A stretch of DNA of 50,550 nt from Candidatus Eremiobacteraceae bacterium (GCA_035295225.1 DATGJI010000003.1:1-50550), one strand, 5' to 3'; shown: positions 7,593-16,530, counted from the stretch's first letter. Numbers and translations are program-made. Notes: generated from the sequence alone by a model not told the origin.

Positions 7593-9859
7593 GCGCGCCC
7601 GGATCCGTCATCGGCGCGACATGGCCGCGCGGCGACGGACCCGCAAAGGCGACCGGATCGGCGCGCTACACGGCGGATGTGCCGTTCGACGCAGCGCTCA
7701 GCGGTGTCGTGTTGCGCTCGCCGCATGCGTTCGCGCGGATTCGCAGCATTGACATAACCAAAGCGCGCCGGCTTCCGGGAGTGCACGCGATCGCATACGC
7801 CGGCAACGTGCCTTCGAAGCCGCTCGATTTCAGCATAAAGGACCAACATCTATTTCCGTCGGACTACGCGCGCTATCTCGGCGAGCCGGTCGCGGCAGTC
7901 GCTGCCGAAACCGAAGCGCAGGCACGCGATGCCGCTGCGGCGATCGTCGTGGACTACGATCCGCGCACGCCGGTGCTGACGATCGAACAGGCGCGGGCTC
8001 ATGGCGCGCCGCTCGTGCACCCGGATTGGCGGTCGTACGAGCGCCGCGAGAGCGCGTACTTGGACGGCAACGTCTGCGGCCACAACCGCATCCGGCGCGG
8101 CGACGTCGATGATGCTCTCGCCCGCTCGGCCCACGTGGTGACGTCGGAGTTCTCGTTCTCGGCAGGTCTGCCAGGCTATATCGAACCGCGCTGCGCGGTA
8201 GCGCTGGCCGGCGCAGACGGCGCGCTGACGGTCTGGTGCGGGTCGCAGTCACCGTATGGAAATCGCGATGAGCTGGCAGCGTTCTTCGAACTCGATCCGT
8301 CAAAAGTCCGCTTCATCAATCAATATGTCGGCGGCGCGTTCGGCGGCAAGATCCTCATGGCACCTGAGTGGTACGCGGCGGCGCTCGCGTTGCAGTGCGA
8401 TCGTCCGGTGCGGGTCGCGTGGTCGCGTCACGAGGATTGCATGCATGCGTTTCCTCGCGCGGGCGGATCTGCTGCGTTCACGTCGGGAGCCGACGCCGAC
8501 GGCAGATTGCTCGCGATGCGCGCGTCATTCGTCTTCGATACGGGAGCGTACATCGGCTACGGCTCCGGCTGTGCGCTGATCGCGACCATGTTGGCGTCTG
8601 CGCCGTATCGCATCCCAGCGTTGGATTTGGAAGGCACGATCGTCTACACGAACAAGCACATCGCCGGACCGGTGCGCGCGCCCGGCGGTCCCCAAGCCAA
8701 CTTCGCAAAGGAAATGCATCTGGACGAACTCGCGCAGGCCGTTGGAGTCGACCCGCTCGCATTTCGGCTCATGAATGTCTGGCAAGACGGCGACCTCAGT
8801 CCTGCCGGTCAGCGGCTCACATCGGTCAGCGTCCGTGAAACGCTCGAAAAAACCGCCGCCGCGATCGGCTGGGGCGGATCCGCGGACTCGAATCACGGCC
8901 GAGGCATCGCCGCCGGCTGGTGGTTTTCGGCGTGCGGCACCTCGCAGGCGCGCGTGCTCGTCAATGCGGATGGCCGCGTGCGAGTCGTTTCCGGAAATCC
9001 CGAAATGGGCACGGGCGCAGCGGCGCAGGGGCTGCCGATCATCGCGGCCGATGCGCTCGGGATCGACCCGGCCAGCATCGAGTTCGCGCTCGCCGATACC
9101 GGCGATGAAACGCCGGATGACGGCGCTCACGGAAGCATTTCCACGTTCTCCGCAGGCCAAGCGGTCGCGATGGCCGCCGCGGACGCGCGCGACCAGCTGC
9201 TCGCGCATGCTGAGTCCATGCTCGAAGCGCGCCGCGAAGATCTCGAACTCCGCGACGGTCGAGTGGTCAATTCGGAAGTGCCGTCGGTCGGCGCGTCCTT
9301 CGCTGAATTGGCTCGCGCAGCCGGCGGGTCGATCCAAGGCCAGGGCGCGAGCAGCGGTCTTCCCGATCCGGAGATCGATGAGTCGCTCTTGCAGGGTCAT
9401 GCGTTTGCAGCGTGGCCGGCGCCGTCGTTCATCGCGACGGCTGCGGAGGTCGAAGTGGACCCGGAAACGGGCGGCGTCCACGTGCTGCATATCGCGACCG
9501 CGCAAGACGTGGGTTTTGCGTTCAATCCGGCCGGCGTGAAGGGCCAGATCGAAGGCGGAGCCGTCCAGGCGATGGGTTGGGCGCTCTGCGAGGAATTGAA
9601 GTACGAGGATGGCGCTCTGCTCAATCCTGACCTCAAGCACTATCTTCTGCCAACCGCGCTCGACGCGCCGCGCATCACTGCGATCATCGTCGAGCGGCCT
9701 TCCGACGCGGGGCCGCGCGGCATGAAAGGCGCCGGTGAACCCCCGGTGACGACGCCGGCGGCGGCGATCGGCAACGCGATACGTGCAGCGTGCGGCACGG
9801 TGCCGCACACCGCGCCGATGACGCCTGAACGGATCTGGCGCGCCATCCAAGACCGCTAA
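7589..9859 (+). CDS. Molybdopterin-binding catalytic subunit of a xanthine-oxidase-family hydroxylase
   Basis: This is the large catalytic subunit (756 residues), which binds molybdopterin cytosine dinucleotide and hydroxylates an aldehyde or N-heterocycle. Family landmarks are GSARYTADV near the N-terminus, the cofactor loop VGGAFGGK, the active-site-loop region GPVRAPGGPQ (residues 360-369), PEMGTGAAAQG, and KGAGEPP with the presumed base Glu717. The form I CO dehydrogenase loop AYxCSFR is absent, so this is not a CO dehydrogenase. The RAPG loop is seen in diverse hydroxylases of nicotinate, hydroxybenzoyl-CoA or aldehyde type. No xdhC/coxD/coxF-type maturation factor is adjacent, so maturation must be encoded elsewhere. 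It is the last gene of the three-gene operon; a palindrome follows at 9887-9906. Confidence 0.9.
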   Translation: MSAPGSVIGATWPRGDGPAKATGSARYTADVPFDAALSGVVLRSPHAFARIRSIDITKARRLPGVHAIAYAGNVPSKPLDFSIKDQHLFPSDYARYLGEPVAAVAAETEAQARDAAAAIVVDYDPRTPVLTIEQARAHGAPLVHPDWRSYERRESAYLDGNVCGHNRIRRGDVDDALARSAHVVTSEFSFSAGLPGYIEPRCAVALAGADGALTVWCGSQSPYGNRDELAAFFELDPSKVRFINQYVGGAFGGKILMAPEWYAAALALQCDRPVRVAWSRHEDCMHAFPRAGGSAAFTSGADADGRLLAMRASFVFDTGAYIGYGSGCALIATMLASAPYRIPALDLEGTIVYTNKHIAGPVRAPGGPQANFAKEMHLDELAQAVGVDPLAFRLMNVWQDGDLSPAGQRLTSVSVRETLEKTAAAIGWGGSADSNHGRGIAAGWWFSACGTSQARVLVNADGRVRVVSGNPEMGTGAAAQGLPIIAADALGIDPASIEFALADTGDETPDDGAHGSISTFSAGQAVAMAAADARDQLLAHAESMLEARREDLELRDGRVVNSEVPSVGASFAELARAAGGSIQGQGASSGLPDPEIDESLLQGHAFAAWPAPSFIATAAEVEVDPETGGVHVLHIATAQDVGFAFNPAGVKGQIEGGAVQAMGWALCEELKYEDGALLNPDLKHYLLPTALDAPRITAIIVERPSDAGPRGMKGAGEPPVTTPAAAIGNAIRAACGTVPHTAPMTPERIWRAIQDR

Positions 9860-9886
9860 AATCTGACCGCTACAATCTTATCGAAG

Positions 9887-9906
9887 GGGCCGACGTCAGT
9901 CGGCCC
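9887..9906. repeat. Solitary GGGCCGAC-N4-GTCGGCCC palindrome between convergent genes
   Basis: Perfect 8-bp arms (9887-9894 and 9899-9906) with loop GTCA lie between the convergent molybdenum-hydroxylase operon and the TonB-C gene. It is preceded by GAAG and followed by CGGCGAACG, much like the units at 1338-1427. There is no T-tract, so it would be an unusual terminator. It is one copy of the dispersed family. Confidence 0.8.
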
Positions 9907-9914
9907 GGCGAACG

Positions 9915-10799
9915 TCAGCGGATCAGCGTGTAACTCTGCAGATCGAAGTACACGCCGCGGCAAGGCGTGCCGTCGCATTGCGCCGGCCGGTAGGTGGACT
10001 TCTTCGCGCTTTGCACCGCAGCCGCATCGATCTCATCGTTGCGGGAAGAGACGACGATGTCCGCACGCTCGACGCCGGCATTCGCTCCGATGACGACGCG
10101 CAGGACGACTGTCCCCTCGATACCATCGCGCGCTGCGTCGTCGGGATACGGCACGATGAATTCGTTCGTCATGACCGGCGCTCTCCGGGCAAGCGGCACA
10201 GAGGCGAATGGAGCGGGCGACAGATATCCGAGATTGCGGGCGGAAAGGTCGTCGAGAGCAAGCAGCTGCCCAACCCGACCCGACTCCAGTTCTTCGACCA
10301 CGACGCCGCCCGAAAGCGACCATGCTCTGACGGACGGATCCGGTTCCGCGATCATCTCACCGCCTGCTTTCGCGATCGCGGCGCCCGCTTCGTCGGCGCT
10401 CACGTGCAGCGCTGCGAACTCCGCAGGCTGGACGATCGGCGGGGGCTTGCTGCCCGGAATCGACGCCGGCTCTGCGACCAAGACCTGCCGCACGATCATG
10501 TCGTCGTCGGCGAGCACCTCACGATCGAGACCGCCCGCATCAACCCATTGCCATTCGTGGCCGACATCCGTCGTGCGCAAGACGTCCGGAGGACCGATCC
10601 ATTTCACGACGTCGAGTACCGAGTGCCCGATCACCACGCCGCCGAGCGAGAGAATCTGCGGCGACGGCGATGCAGCCGGCGGCAGCGATGCGGCCTGCGC
10701 CGGCGACTGCATCGCGCTGTTCGTCGCGGGCGAAGCCGCCGCGATCAGCAGCGCGGCGCCCAACGATGCGAGCAACGCAGTCACGTCAACCCGCGTCAC
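9915..10799 (-). CDS. Secreted protein with C-terminal TonB-like domain
   Basis: The protein has 294 residues with an N-terminal hydrophobic segment (VTALLASLGAALLIAAAS) that is a signal peptide or anchor, then a Pro/Ser/Ala spacer. A middle domain (residues ~50-110) resembles the small lipoprotein-SmpA-like modules (SLGGVVIGHSVLDVVKWIGPP). The last ~85 residues match the TonB C-terminal family: VPYPDDAARDGIEGTVVLRVVI, then AAVQSAKKSTYRPAQCDGTPC. TonB_C proteins of this kind contact outer-membrane receptors or act as periplasmic scaffolds. A link with the BtuB receptor upstream is possible but unproven. Two Cys in the last 15% (CDGTPC) may form a disulfide. The 5' end overlaps the 3' end of the degenerate-helicase gene by 14 bases, so it may be transcribed with the AddB-like pair. 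Confidence 0.75.
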   Translation of the reverse strand: MTRVDVTALLASLGAALLIAAASPATNSAMQSPAQAASLPPAASPSPQILSLGGVVIGHSVLDVVKWIGPPDVLRTTDVGHEWQWVDAGGLDREVLADDDMIVRQVLVAEPASIPGSKPPPIVQPAEFAALHVSADEAGAAIAKAGGEMIAEPDPSVRAWSLSGGVVVEELESGRVGQLLALDDLSARNLGYLSPAPFASVPLARRAPVMTNEFIVPYPDDAARDGIEGTVVLRVVIGANAGVERADIVVSSRNDEIDAAAVQSAKKSTYRPAQCDGTPCRGVYFDLQSYTLIR

Positions 10800-12870
10800 G
10801 GATAAATCTCGCCAAGAGGTCTTCGTCCGCGGCCCAAAACGGCGCTGTTCCGAATCCGGTGATGGTCACCGAGACTGTAGCGCGTGACGCCGCGTAATTG
10901 AGCACGCGTCGCTCACCTTCGAGATAGCGCCGCTTCGCGCCGAATTTCGCATAGTACCACGCAAATTTCGCCGCCTGCTTCGGGCCCAGCGCGACGTTTT
11001 CGCGCACGACGATGCCGAACGTCCGCGAAAATGCGAGCGACCGCGGTATGTAGACTCGCGGAAACCGCTCGCGCGACACGCCCGCGACGAAGACGTGGGC
11101 AAAGCGTGTGCCTTTCACCGCGATCACGCCTTCGCATGCGACAGCTCCTTCCACGCGCGCTGCGAGTTCCGGAGCCACAACCTCATCCTCGATCAGCGCC
11201 ACGGTCTGAGATAGATTCCGGCACGCGCCGCTCGCCCAGGCCGCCTCGAACGCGCGCACGAGCCGCGACGCGTCCGCCGCCAATCGCGCGGCCATATGCG
11301 GCTGCGCCAGGCGCCAGCGCGCGTCGAACCCTGCAGCTGCGATGAGGTAGCGCAGTGCGTCCGGCGGCGCAAGCCTGGCACAGGCGTTCCGCCATGTCGC
11401 CATCTGCTCGCGCAGCGCGCTCATGGTCCGCCGTGTCTCCTCGGGCAGCGCGATATCCGCCGCACCGCTCAAGACGTTGTCTGCAAGGCGCGTGACGTTG
11501 GCGCTGCCCGCGCCGCCCCGCGCCGGCGGACCTACACCGATCTCGAGCGTCAACTGTCGCTGCGGCGCAGGATCCGAACACAACGCAAACAGCGACGCGT
11601 CGCTCAGACCGGCGAGCGGCGATGCGAGAACGCGCAGCAGATGTGCTTGATCGAATGGATCGTCGCAGACGCGGGCGAGCGCGAAAAGGTCGGCGATGTC
11701 TGCTGCTGCGGCGAACCGGGCAGAAGGCGGCAGCACCGGCACGCCGCGCTCCGCCAGCAGCGTCGCGTAGGCGGCCGCCGCGTCGTCGTCGCGGGCGAGC
11801 ACGACTATGTCGTCTGATCGCACGCCGCTTTCGATCAGGTCCAATGTCGCTCGCGCGATGAAGTCGGCTTCTGCGGACTCATCATGAAATCGCCACGCAC
11901 TCGGGTGGGGCGAAAGAGCGCGAGCGAACGGCGGCTGCACGGCATCCGTCGCCGAGCACGAGCGGCGTCCGCCCAAGTGATCGATGGCCGACGAGTCGCG
12001 CCCGGCGACAATCACTTCATCCACGCCCGCGGCGCGCGCGACCGCGAGCATTTCCGGTAACGCCGGCTCGGCGTCTTCCGCATCGTCGACGACCATCGCG
12101 GCGACGCCGCGGAACGCACGCCGTGCAGCCGCTTTGTCGGAGGTCAACCACGCGATCCCGGAGTCGATGACGTCCGCCTCGGATTTGACCGCTGCGTGCC
12201 GCTCGATGGCGAGGTACTCTTCGTACATCCGCGCGAGCAATATCCCAAGATCGCGCTCAGCGCGGCGCTGCATGCGCAGAACGTCCTCGTCGACGCGAAG
12301 CGCCTCGCGCGCACGGCGGCTTGCGCGACGCACGGTCTCCGGATCGGCAAGTCTGACGCGCGCATCTTCGACATCAGCGCCGTAGAACTCGCGCACGCCG
12401 CTGTCGCACGAGGCGCGAAACGCCGCGGGCGTGACGCGGTTGCGCCGGAGCCATTCGATGAGCGCTGCGCTTTCATCCAAGAGCGTGTCGACGCGGCGCG
12501 CATACGGCACCTCGATGTCGACAGAACCGTCGCGCAGTTCGGGCCAGCGCAGATCGAGCATGCCGCGCGCGGCTTGCGTAACGATCGCGCGGGCGGCCGC
12601 TTGTCCTCCCACGATGAAATTCGGGGAGACACCGGAACTCGCCGAATCCGCGCGCATGAGCCGCGCAAGATGTCCGCTCAATGTGCCCACGACGAGCGCC
12701 GCCGGAGCATCTCGTTCACCGCAGGCCCGCCGAAACGCCTGACATGACGAACCATGCGAGCAGATGACGAAGACGCTCCCGCGCCGCGCGTGCTCAGTCG
12801 CGACCAACGCGAGCGACGCGGTCATCCCCGCGCCCCTGAGCGAATCCAACGGCAGCGTGCTAGCGCGCAA
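10786..12870 (-). CDS. UvrD/AddB-like helicase-fold protein lacking the Walker A lysine
   Basis: The protein has 694 residues. The TTG at 12870 is preceded by CAGGAG 7 bases upstream and overlaps the nuclease gene by 11 bases; an ATG at 12825 is an alternative. Superfamily 1 landmarks remain in order: a motif II-like MVVDDAEDAEPA, motif III-like VIVAGRDS, motif IV-like VLARDDDAAAAYATLLAERG, motif V-like GVIAVKGTRFAHVFVAGVS and motif VI-like RVLNYAASRATVSVTI. Where motif I should be, the sequence reads VFVICSHGSSCQAF, with no GxxxxGK[ST]. The second Asp/Glu of motif II is also altered. It is therefore probably not an ATP-driven motor itself, like the scanning halves of AddB/RecC-type proteins. 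It most likely works with the Fe-S nuclease just upstream in double-strand-break end processing. Confidence 0.75.
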   Translation of the reverse strand: MRASTLPLDSLRGAGMTASLALVATEHARRGSVFVICSHGSSCQAFRRACGERDAPAALVVGTLSGHLARLMRADSASSGVSPNFIVGGQAAARAIVTQAARGMLDLRWPELRDGSVDIEVPYARRVDTLLDESAALIEWLRRNRVTPAAFRASCDSGVREFYGADVEDARVRLADPETVRRASRRAREALRVDEDVLRMQRRAERDLGILLARMYEEYLAIERHAAVKSEADVIDSGIAWLTSDKAAARRAFRGVAAMVVDDAEDAEPALPEMLAVARAAGVDEVIVAGRDSSAIDHLGGRRSCSATDAVQPPFARALSPHPSAWRFHDESAEADFIARATLDLIESGVRSDDIVVLARDDDAAAAYATLLAERGVPVLPPSARFAAAADIADLFALARVCDDPFDQAHLLRVLASPLAGLSDASLFALCSDPAPQRQLTLEIGVGPPARGGAGSANVTRLADNVLSGAADIALPEETRRTMSALREQMATWRNACARLAPPDALRYLIAAAGFDARWRLAQPHMAARLAADASRLVRAFEAAWASGACRNLSQTVALIEDEVVAPELAARVEGAVACEGVIAVKGTRFAHVFVAGVSRERFPRVYIPRSLAFSRTFGIVVRENVALGPKQAAKFAWYYAKFGAKRRYLEGERRVLNYAASRATVSVTITGFGTAPFWAADEDLLARFIRDAG

Positions 12871-14620
12871 AGATCCGCTCCTGCGGCAGCGGCCGCTCGC
12901 GGCAGGCGGCCGCGTACGCGCAGTAGCCGCACGGCGGATCGTCTCCGGGGGCGAAGTGTTCGAGTCCGCGTTGGGTCAGGAGGTCGCAGCGCGCGAGGAT
13001 GGCCGATAAGGCAGCATCGAGGTCGGCGGTGGAGCAGACAGCAGCTCCCGCGGCCGGCGCAGCCGCAAGGGCCTGATCGTCGACGATATCCAGCGCTAAC
13101 ACGCGAACGCCCGATTCGGGATCTCGCACGGAGACCAGCGCCACCCTGCCCACCTCGGACCCAGTCGCTCGACACATGAAATAGTAGAGCGGCAACTGCG
13201 ATTCGTCGCCGCTGCGCACGTCGGCGAGATACTCGGCCGCGCTCGACGCGATCCTTCCCGTCTTGTAGTCGTAGATCGTCACCGGTCCGCCGCCGACGGG
13301 CTGGTCGATGCGGTCGATATATCCGACGAACTCGTGGCCGCCTGCGCGCAAGCGATGGACGGCTTCGAGCGCCACGATCGTCGCGGGCGACGTCTTCGCT
13401 TGCGCGACGAGCCAGTCGACGTAGTGCGGCGCGATCCGGCGCGCCTGCAGTCGGGATACGGCGTGCTCCCAAGGGGTCGCGAATGCGCGGCGCGACTTGA
13501 AGAACGCCGCATCGATCTCGTAGAGCAGCGCCTCCAACGTCGCCGGCGCACGGTCTTCCGAGAACTCGGACTCGCGCTGATGAAGCGCTTCGAGCGCTTC
13601 GTGCAGCACGCGGCCGTACGTCGCCTGAATCGATCCTTCGTCTGCCACGGCGTCGCAGAGGTATTCGTAGAACCAGCGCCTGTTGCACTTCACAAACGCG
13701 TTCAGTCGTGACGCGGAAAAAGTCATCGGCGGCGCCACGACCGGACGATCTATTTCCGCGACCGGCCAAACCCATGGACTCGCGGATTCGACCGACCCAA
13801 TCGTCGGACGGCCGTCCGTTTGCGGCGGCGCCGCCTCAGCGCTCATAAAGCTCGGTGACGCGATCGGCCACGGAGCCGATGGCGCTGCCGGCCGGAGCAA
13901 GGCATCGAGTAGGTTGCGCGCGCGATCGCGCAACGCTACCCGCCGCGCTGCGCTGCGCCATATCGCATCCGCGCCTTCGGCCGCAGCGCAGAGCGCACGC
14001 GCTGTCTCGTCGGCCAATGGACCGGGGATGCGAGCCGGGCTGCACGCGCGCATCCCAGCGCGAAGCAAAGATTCCAGCGTCGCGTTTTCGTCTTGAGCCG
14101 CACTCCCGATCATGCGCAGCGCAGTCGCGGCTCGCGCCGCGATCTCTCGCTGCGAAACCCCGGGGAAGGCGTCCAGCGCCTGACCGAGCGCCGCGGGGAG
14201 TGATTCGCCGCTGCGCAAGCGACGCGCGGCTCGGACATGCGCGATATCGAGGCCGACGTCTGCCGAGGCCAAGAACCTGGTGACGACTTCATCATCGATA
14301 GAAATCGCTGCCTCGATGAGGCGCATGAGCACGACAACCGATTCGTCCGCAGCGACGTCGAAGGGCTCGACGCGCTCCTCATCACCGAGCCACGCGCGGG
14401 CTGTCAAAAAGACGCGCGCGATCATGCTCGTCGAATCATCGCCTTCTGCGGCCGCGAGCGCGAGCGAGGGCGTATCAACAAACTGGATCTCCGCGGCACT
14501 GAATAGCGCCACATAACCGTCAATTCGCGAGGCGTCAAGAAGCAGCGATTCGTGCGCGGGTGAGGCATGTTCTGCGAGCGCTGCGGCAAGGGCCGCTCGG
14601 CGGCGAGCCGTTTTGATCAC
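12860..14620 (-). CDS. Fe-S cluster PD-(D/E)XK nuclease, AddB/RecB C-terminal type
   Basis: The protein has 586 residues and a GTG start. Residues 1-290 are mostly helical with no motif I recognise. Residues 295-580 form a RecB-family nuclease: FSASRLNAFVKCNRRWFYEY (Cys312), an early helix with the family His/Glu region (YGRVLHEALEAL), GYIDRID with the metal-binding Asp, and IYDYKTGR with Asp451 and Lys453. The C-terminus CGYCAYAAAC supplies Cys564, Cys567 and Cys573. The four cysteines match the 4Fe-4S staple known in AddB, Dna2 and Cas4 nucleases. The gene precedes a UvrD-like gene in the same operon. In classical AddB the order is helicase then nuclease in one chain, so this is a rearranged or split version. 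No addA is in the window. Confidence 0.85.
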   Translation of the reverse strand: MIKTARRRAALAAALAEHASPAHESLLLDASRIDGYVALFSAAEIQFVDTPSLALAAAEGDDSTSMIARVFLTARAWLGDEERVEPFDVAADESVVVLMRLIEAAISIDDEVVTRFLASADVGLDIAHVRAARRLRSGESLPAALGQALDAFPGVSQREIAARAATALRMIGSAAQDENATLESLLRAGMRACSPARIPGPLADETARALCAAAEGADAIWRSAARRVALRDRARNLLDALLRPAAPSAPWPIASPSFMSAEAAPPQTDGRPTIGSVESASPWVWPVAEIDRPVVAPPMTFSASRLNAFVKCNRRWFYEYLCDAVADEGSIQATYGRVLHEALEALHQRESEFSEDRAPATLEALLYEIDAAFFKSRRAFATPWEHAVSRLQARRIAPHYVDWLVAQAKTSPATIVALEAVHRLRAGGHEFVGYIDRIDQPVGGGPVTIYDYKTGRIASSAAEYLADVRSGDESQLPLYYFMCRATGSEVGRVALVSVRDPESGVRVLALDIVDDQALAAAPAAGAAVCSTADLDAALSAILARCDLLTQRGLEHFAPGDDPPCGYCAYAAACRERPLPQERIFAR

Positions 14621-14943
14621 GGTAGGGTGAGCCGAATCACGCGGCGATCGGGTGTCGTACGCCGTATGAAATAGGTGAAAGTGCGCACAATGCCTCTGGC
14701 GAATCGAATCGGGGACGTCTGACGTGTTACTATAATGTAGAAACGTAGGAAGCCGGACGGTCCGTCTGGAGTTCGCTCGGCTGTCCCAGGCGGCCCTGGC
14801 GGGCGGGAGATCGCATTTTGAGTGTCGCCGCTCAAACTATGACCCTACAGGTAATGTTCTCTGGGTACCGGCCCGATATTCTACTCATCGGGAACTGTCC
14901 CGAAAACGACAGCTCTCATGTATCTCGGGATGACGGATAACCA
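14621..14943. other. Intergenic region between nuclease operon and ECF sigma gene
   Basis: This 323-bp stretch separates two divergent genes. It holds one AT-rich island with a perfect -10 hexamer TATAAT at 14731-14736 on the plus strand, and TATAGT at 14734-14729 on the minus strand. Neither has a recognisable sigma-70 -35, so one could be an ECF-type or extended promoter. A GC-rich inverted stretch (CCGGACGGTCCGTCTGG, 14752-14768) follows. A 72-codon minus-strand frame spans it, but composition and its TTG start do not support coding. I see no RNA gene. Confidence 0.5.
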
Positions 14944-15555
14944 ATGCTGCCAATCTTTTTCGGTGTAACGATACCGGGGGCAGTGCGGTCGTATCACCTA
15001 GAGCCGGTCTCGACTGGTCGAGACATGGCCCTCATGCAGAAAATCGCCGCGGGGGACGGCGAAGCGTTCGCTGAGCTGGTGAGGCGATACACAAGGATGC
15101 TCTACAACGTGGCCTACCGCTACAACGCATCTTCTGCCGAGGACCTCGTGCAGGAGTCCTTTCTACGTGCTTTTCAGCACGCGAACACGTTCTCCGGACG
15201 AAGCAAAGTGTCGTCGTGGTTGTATCGCATCTGCGTGAACGTCTGCCTGACCCACCAAGGTAAGGCCGGCCTCCCGATGACGGACATCGACGACGTGAAC
15301 GAAGCCGAACTGCAAGGCCGTCACGACGAACGGCCGGAGGCGACGGCTGAGCGCGGCGAGACGTTCCGCGCTCTTGAAGATGGTCTGCGTGCGTTGCCGA
15401 GCCAGCAGCGCATGGTCTTCATCCTGCGCGAATTGCAAGGCCTCTCTTACGGGGAGATCGCGGACATACTGGGTATCAATGAGCAGGCGGCCCGCACGAA
15501 CCTCTGTCGCGCAAAGCGGCGGCTGCAAGTGTGGCTCGACCCGCTGATCTGCTGA
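14944..15555 (+). CDS. ECF-family RNA polymerase sigma factor
   Basis: The protein has 203 residues, an extracytoplasmic-function sigma-70. Region 2 spans about residues 42-105: AFAELVRRYTRMLYNVAYRY, then SAEDLVQESFLRAFQHANTF and SSWLYRICVN, for core binding and -10 recognition. Region 4 spans ~150-198: LPSQQRMVFILRELQGLSY, EIADILGINEQAARTNLCRA, which is the -35-binding helix-turn-helix. The N-terminal 27 residues before MALMQKIAAGDGEAF are longer than in most family members. The ATG at 15025 is therefore a possible true start. The next gene, 19 bases downstream, encodes a zinc-binding anti-sigma factor, the usual partner. This sigma would be released in response to an envelope signal. Confidence 0.93.
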   Translation: MLPIFFGVTIPGAVRSYHLEPVSTGRDMALMQKIAAGDGEAFAELVRRYTRMLYNVAYRYNASSAEDLVQESFLRAFQHANTFSGRSKVSSWLYRICVNVCLTHQGKAGLPMTDIDDVNEAELQGRHDERPEATAERGETFRALEDGLRALPSQQRMVFILRELQGLSYGEIADILGINEQAARTNLCRAKRRLQVWLDPLIC

Positions 15556-15574
15556 GCAAGGAAGGAGAACGCAG

Positions 15575-16510
15575 ATGGAATGTTCCGAAGCGCTCGACCT
15601 GCTCTACTCGGCATTTGACGGGCAGATCACGCCGACGCAGCAAGCCTTACTCGACGGCCATCGTCGCGTCTGCTTCGCGTGCGCGACGTCCCTCATCAAG
15701 GCTGAACGCTTTCAAGAACTGATCCGCCATGTGCCGCAGCTCTCGGTGCCGCGCGGTCTCGAGCAGCGTATCATCAACCGCGTCACACAGCGCGCAACGG
15801 CCGGTGCGCCGGCGGGCGAGAAGGTCCGATCCATCGCGAGCGCTGCAAGCCAGTACTGGCGCGCGATGGCGACGACGGGCGGCGTTCTTGCCGCGGCCTA
15901 CGGTCTGTTCTTCGTCCTGCAAGATCCGCTGAGCGCGCTCTTCACCCACCGGCCGAAGGACGAAACCGTGACCGCGATGGTCTCGGGCCAACTGCAAGAT
16001 CTCGCGCCGAACAACAAACAGACCGAAGTGGACGGCGCAAGCACGCCGTTGAGCTCCGGTGAGACCCTCACCAATTACACGACCCGGTCCGCGACCGTGG
16101 CATTCTCACCGCACCTCGCGGTGACGATCGGCAGCGCGACAGTCGTGCACGTCAACAAACTTCACGTCGCCGGCGACGGCGCACTCGACACGGTCGACGT
16201 CCACATCGACCGCGGCACGTTCGGTGTCACGGAAGATCTCCATCACGGCGACTCGCCGATCTACGTCGCGACGAATCAGGCCACGATGGTGCCGACCGGC
16301 ACGACGTTCACGGTCCGCGAAAGCAAGAACGTCACGCATCTCGGCGTCGTCAAGGGCAGCGTCGCGGTCTACATGCCGGGCCGGACGTTCAACGTGATCG
16401 CCGGGCAGACGGTGCAGATCTCGCAAGGCGGCGTGCTGCGTGAGATCGTCACGAAGGCAAAACATCCGGCCGCGACGGCGCCCGTCAAGCCGGCAAGTCC
16501 AGCCAACTAG
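15575..16510 (+). CDS. Anti-sigma factor: zinc-binding N-terminus, membrane helix, FecR-like domain
   Basis: The protein has 311 residues with a strong Shine-Dalgarno (GGAAGGAG) before the ATG. Residues 1-45 form the anti-sigma domain, with Cys3 and HRRVCFAC (HxxxCxxC), the ZAS-type zinc motif that grips ECF sigma factors. A single membrane helix lies around residues 96-115 (ATTGGVLAAAYGLFFVL). The periplasmic part resembles a FecR domain: LSSGETLTNYTTRSATVAF, a repeated beta pattern, then TNQATMVPTGTTFTVRES and VVKGSVAVYMPGRTFNVIAG. FecR proteins normally sense signals at the outer membrane. Here the zinc anti-sigma and FecR modules are in one chain. A perfect hairpin terminator follows at 16531. 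Confidence 0.85.
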   Translation: MECSEALDLLYSAFDGQITPTQQALLDGHRRVCFACATSLIKAERFQELIRHVPQLSVPRGLEQRIINRVTQRATAGAPAGEKVRSIASAASQYWRAMATTGGVLAAAYGLFFVLQDPLSALFTHRPKDETVTAMVSGQLQDLAPNNKQTEVDGASTPLSSGETLTNYTTRSATVAFSPHLAVTIGSATVVHVNKLHVAGDGALDTVDVHIDRGTFGVTEDLHHGDSPIYVATNQATMVPTGTTFTVRESKNVTHLGVVKGSVAVYMPGRTFNVIAGQTVQISQGGVLREIVTKAKHPAATAPVKPASPAN

Positions 16511-16530
16511 AACGGAACCAACTGCAACCG

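Noticed and set aside
8525-9850. Minus-strand frame of 441 codons opposite the molybdenum-binding subunit
   Set aside because: Antisense shadow of a gene with intact family motifs on the plus strand.
14617-14835. 72-codon minus-strand frame just upstream of the nuclease gene, ending with a GTGA overlap
   Set aside because: The overlap was tempting, but it starts with TTG, has no Shine-Dalgarno, spans promoter-like AT-rich sequence and has no conserved features.
15180-15195. Second LexA-like site (CGAACACGTTC) inside the sigma gene
   Set aside because: The arms are separated by 2 bases, not 4, and it lies in coding sequence, so it does not match the operator.
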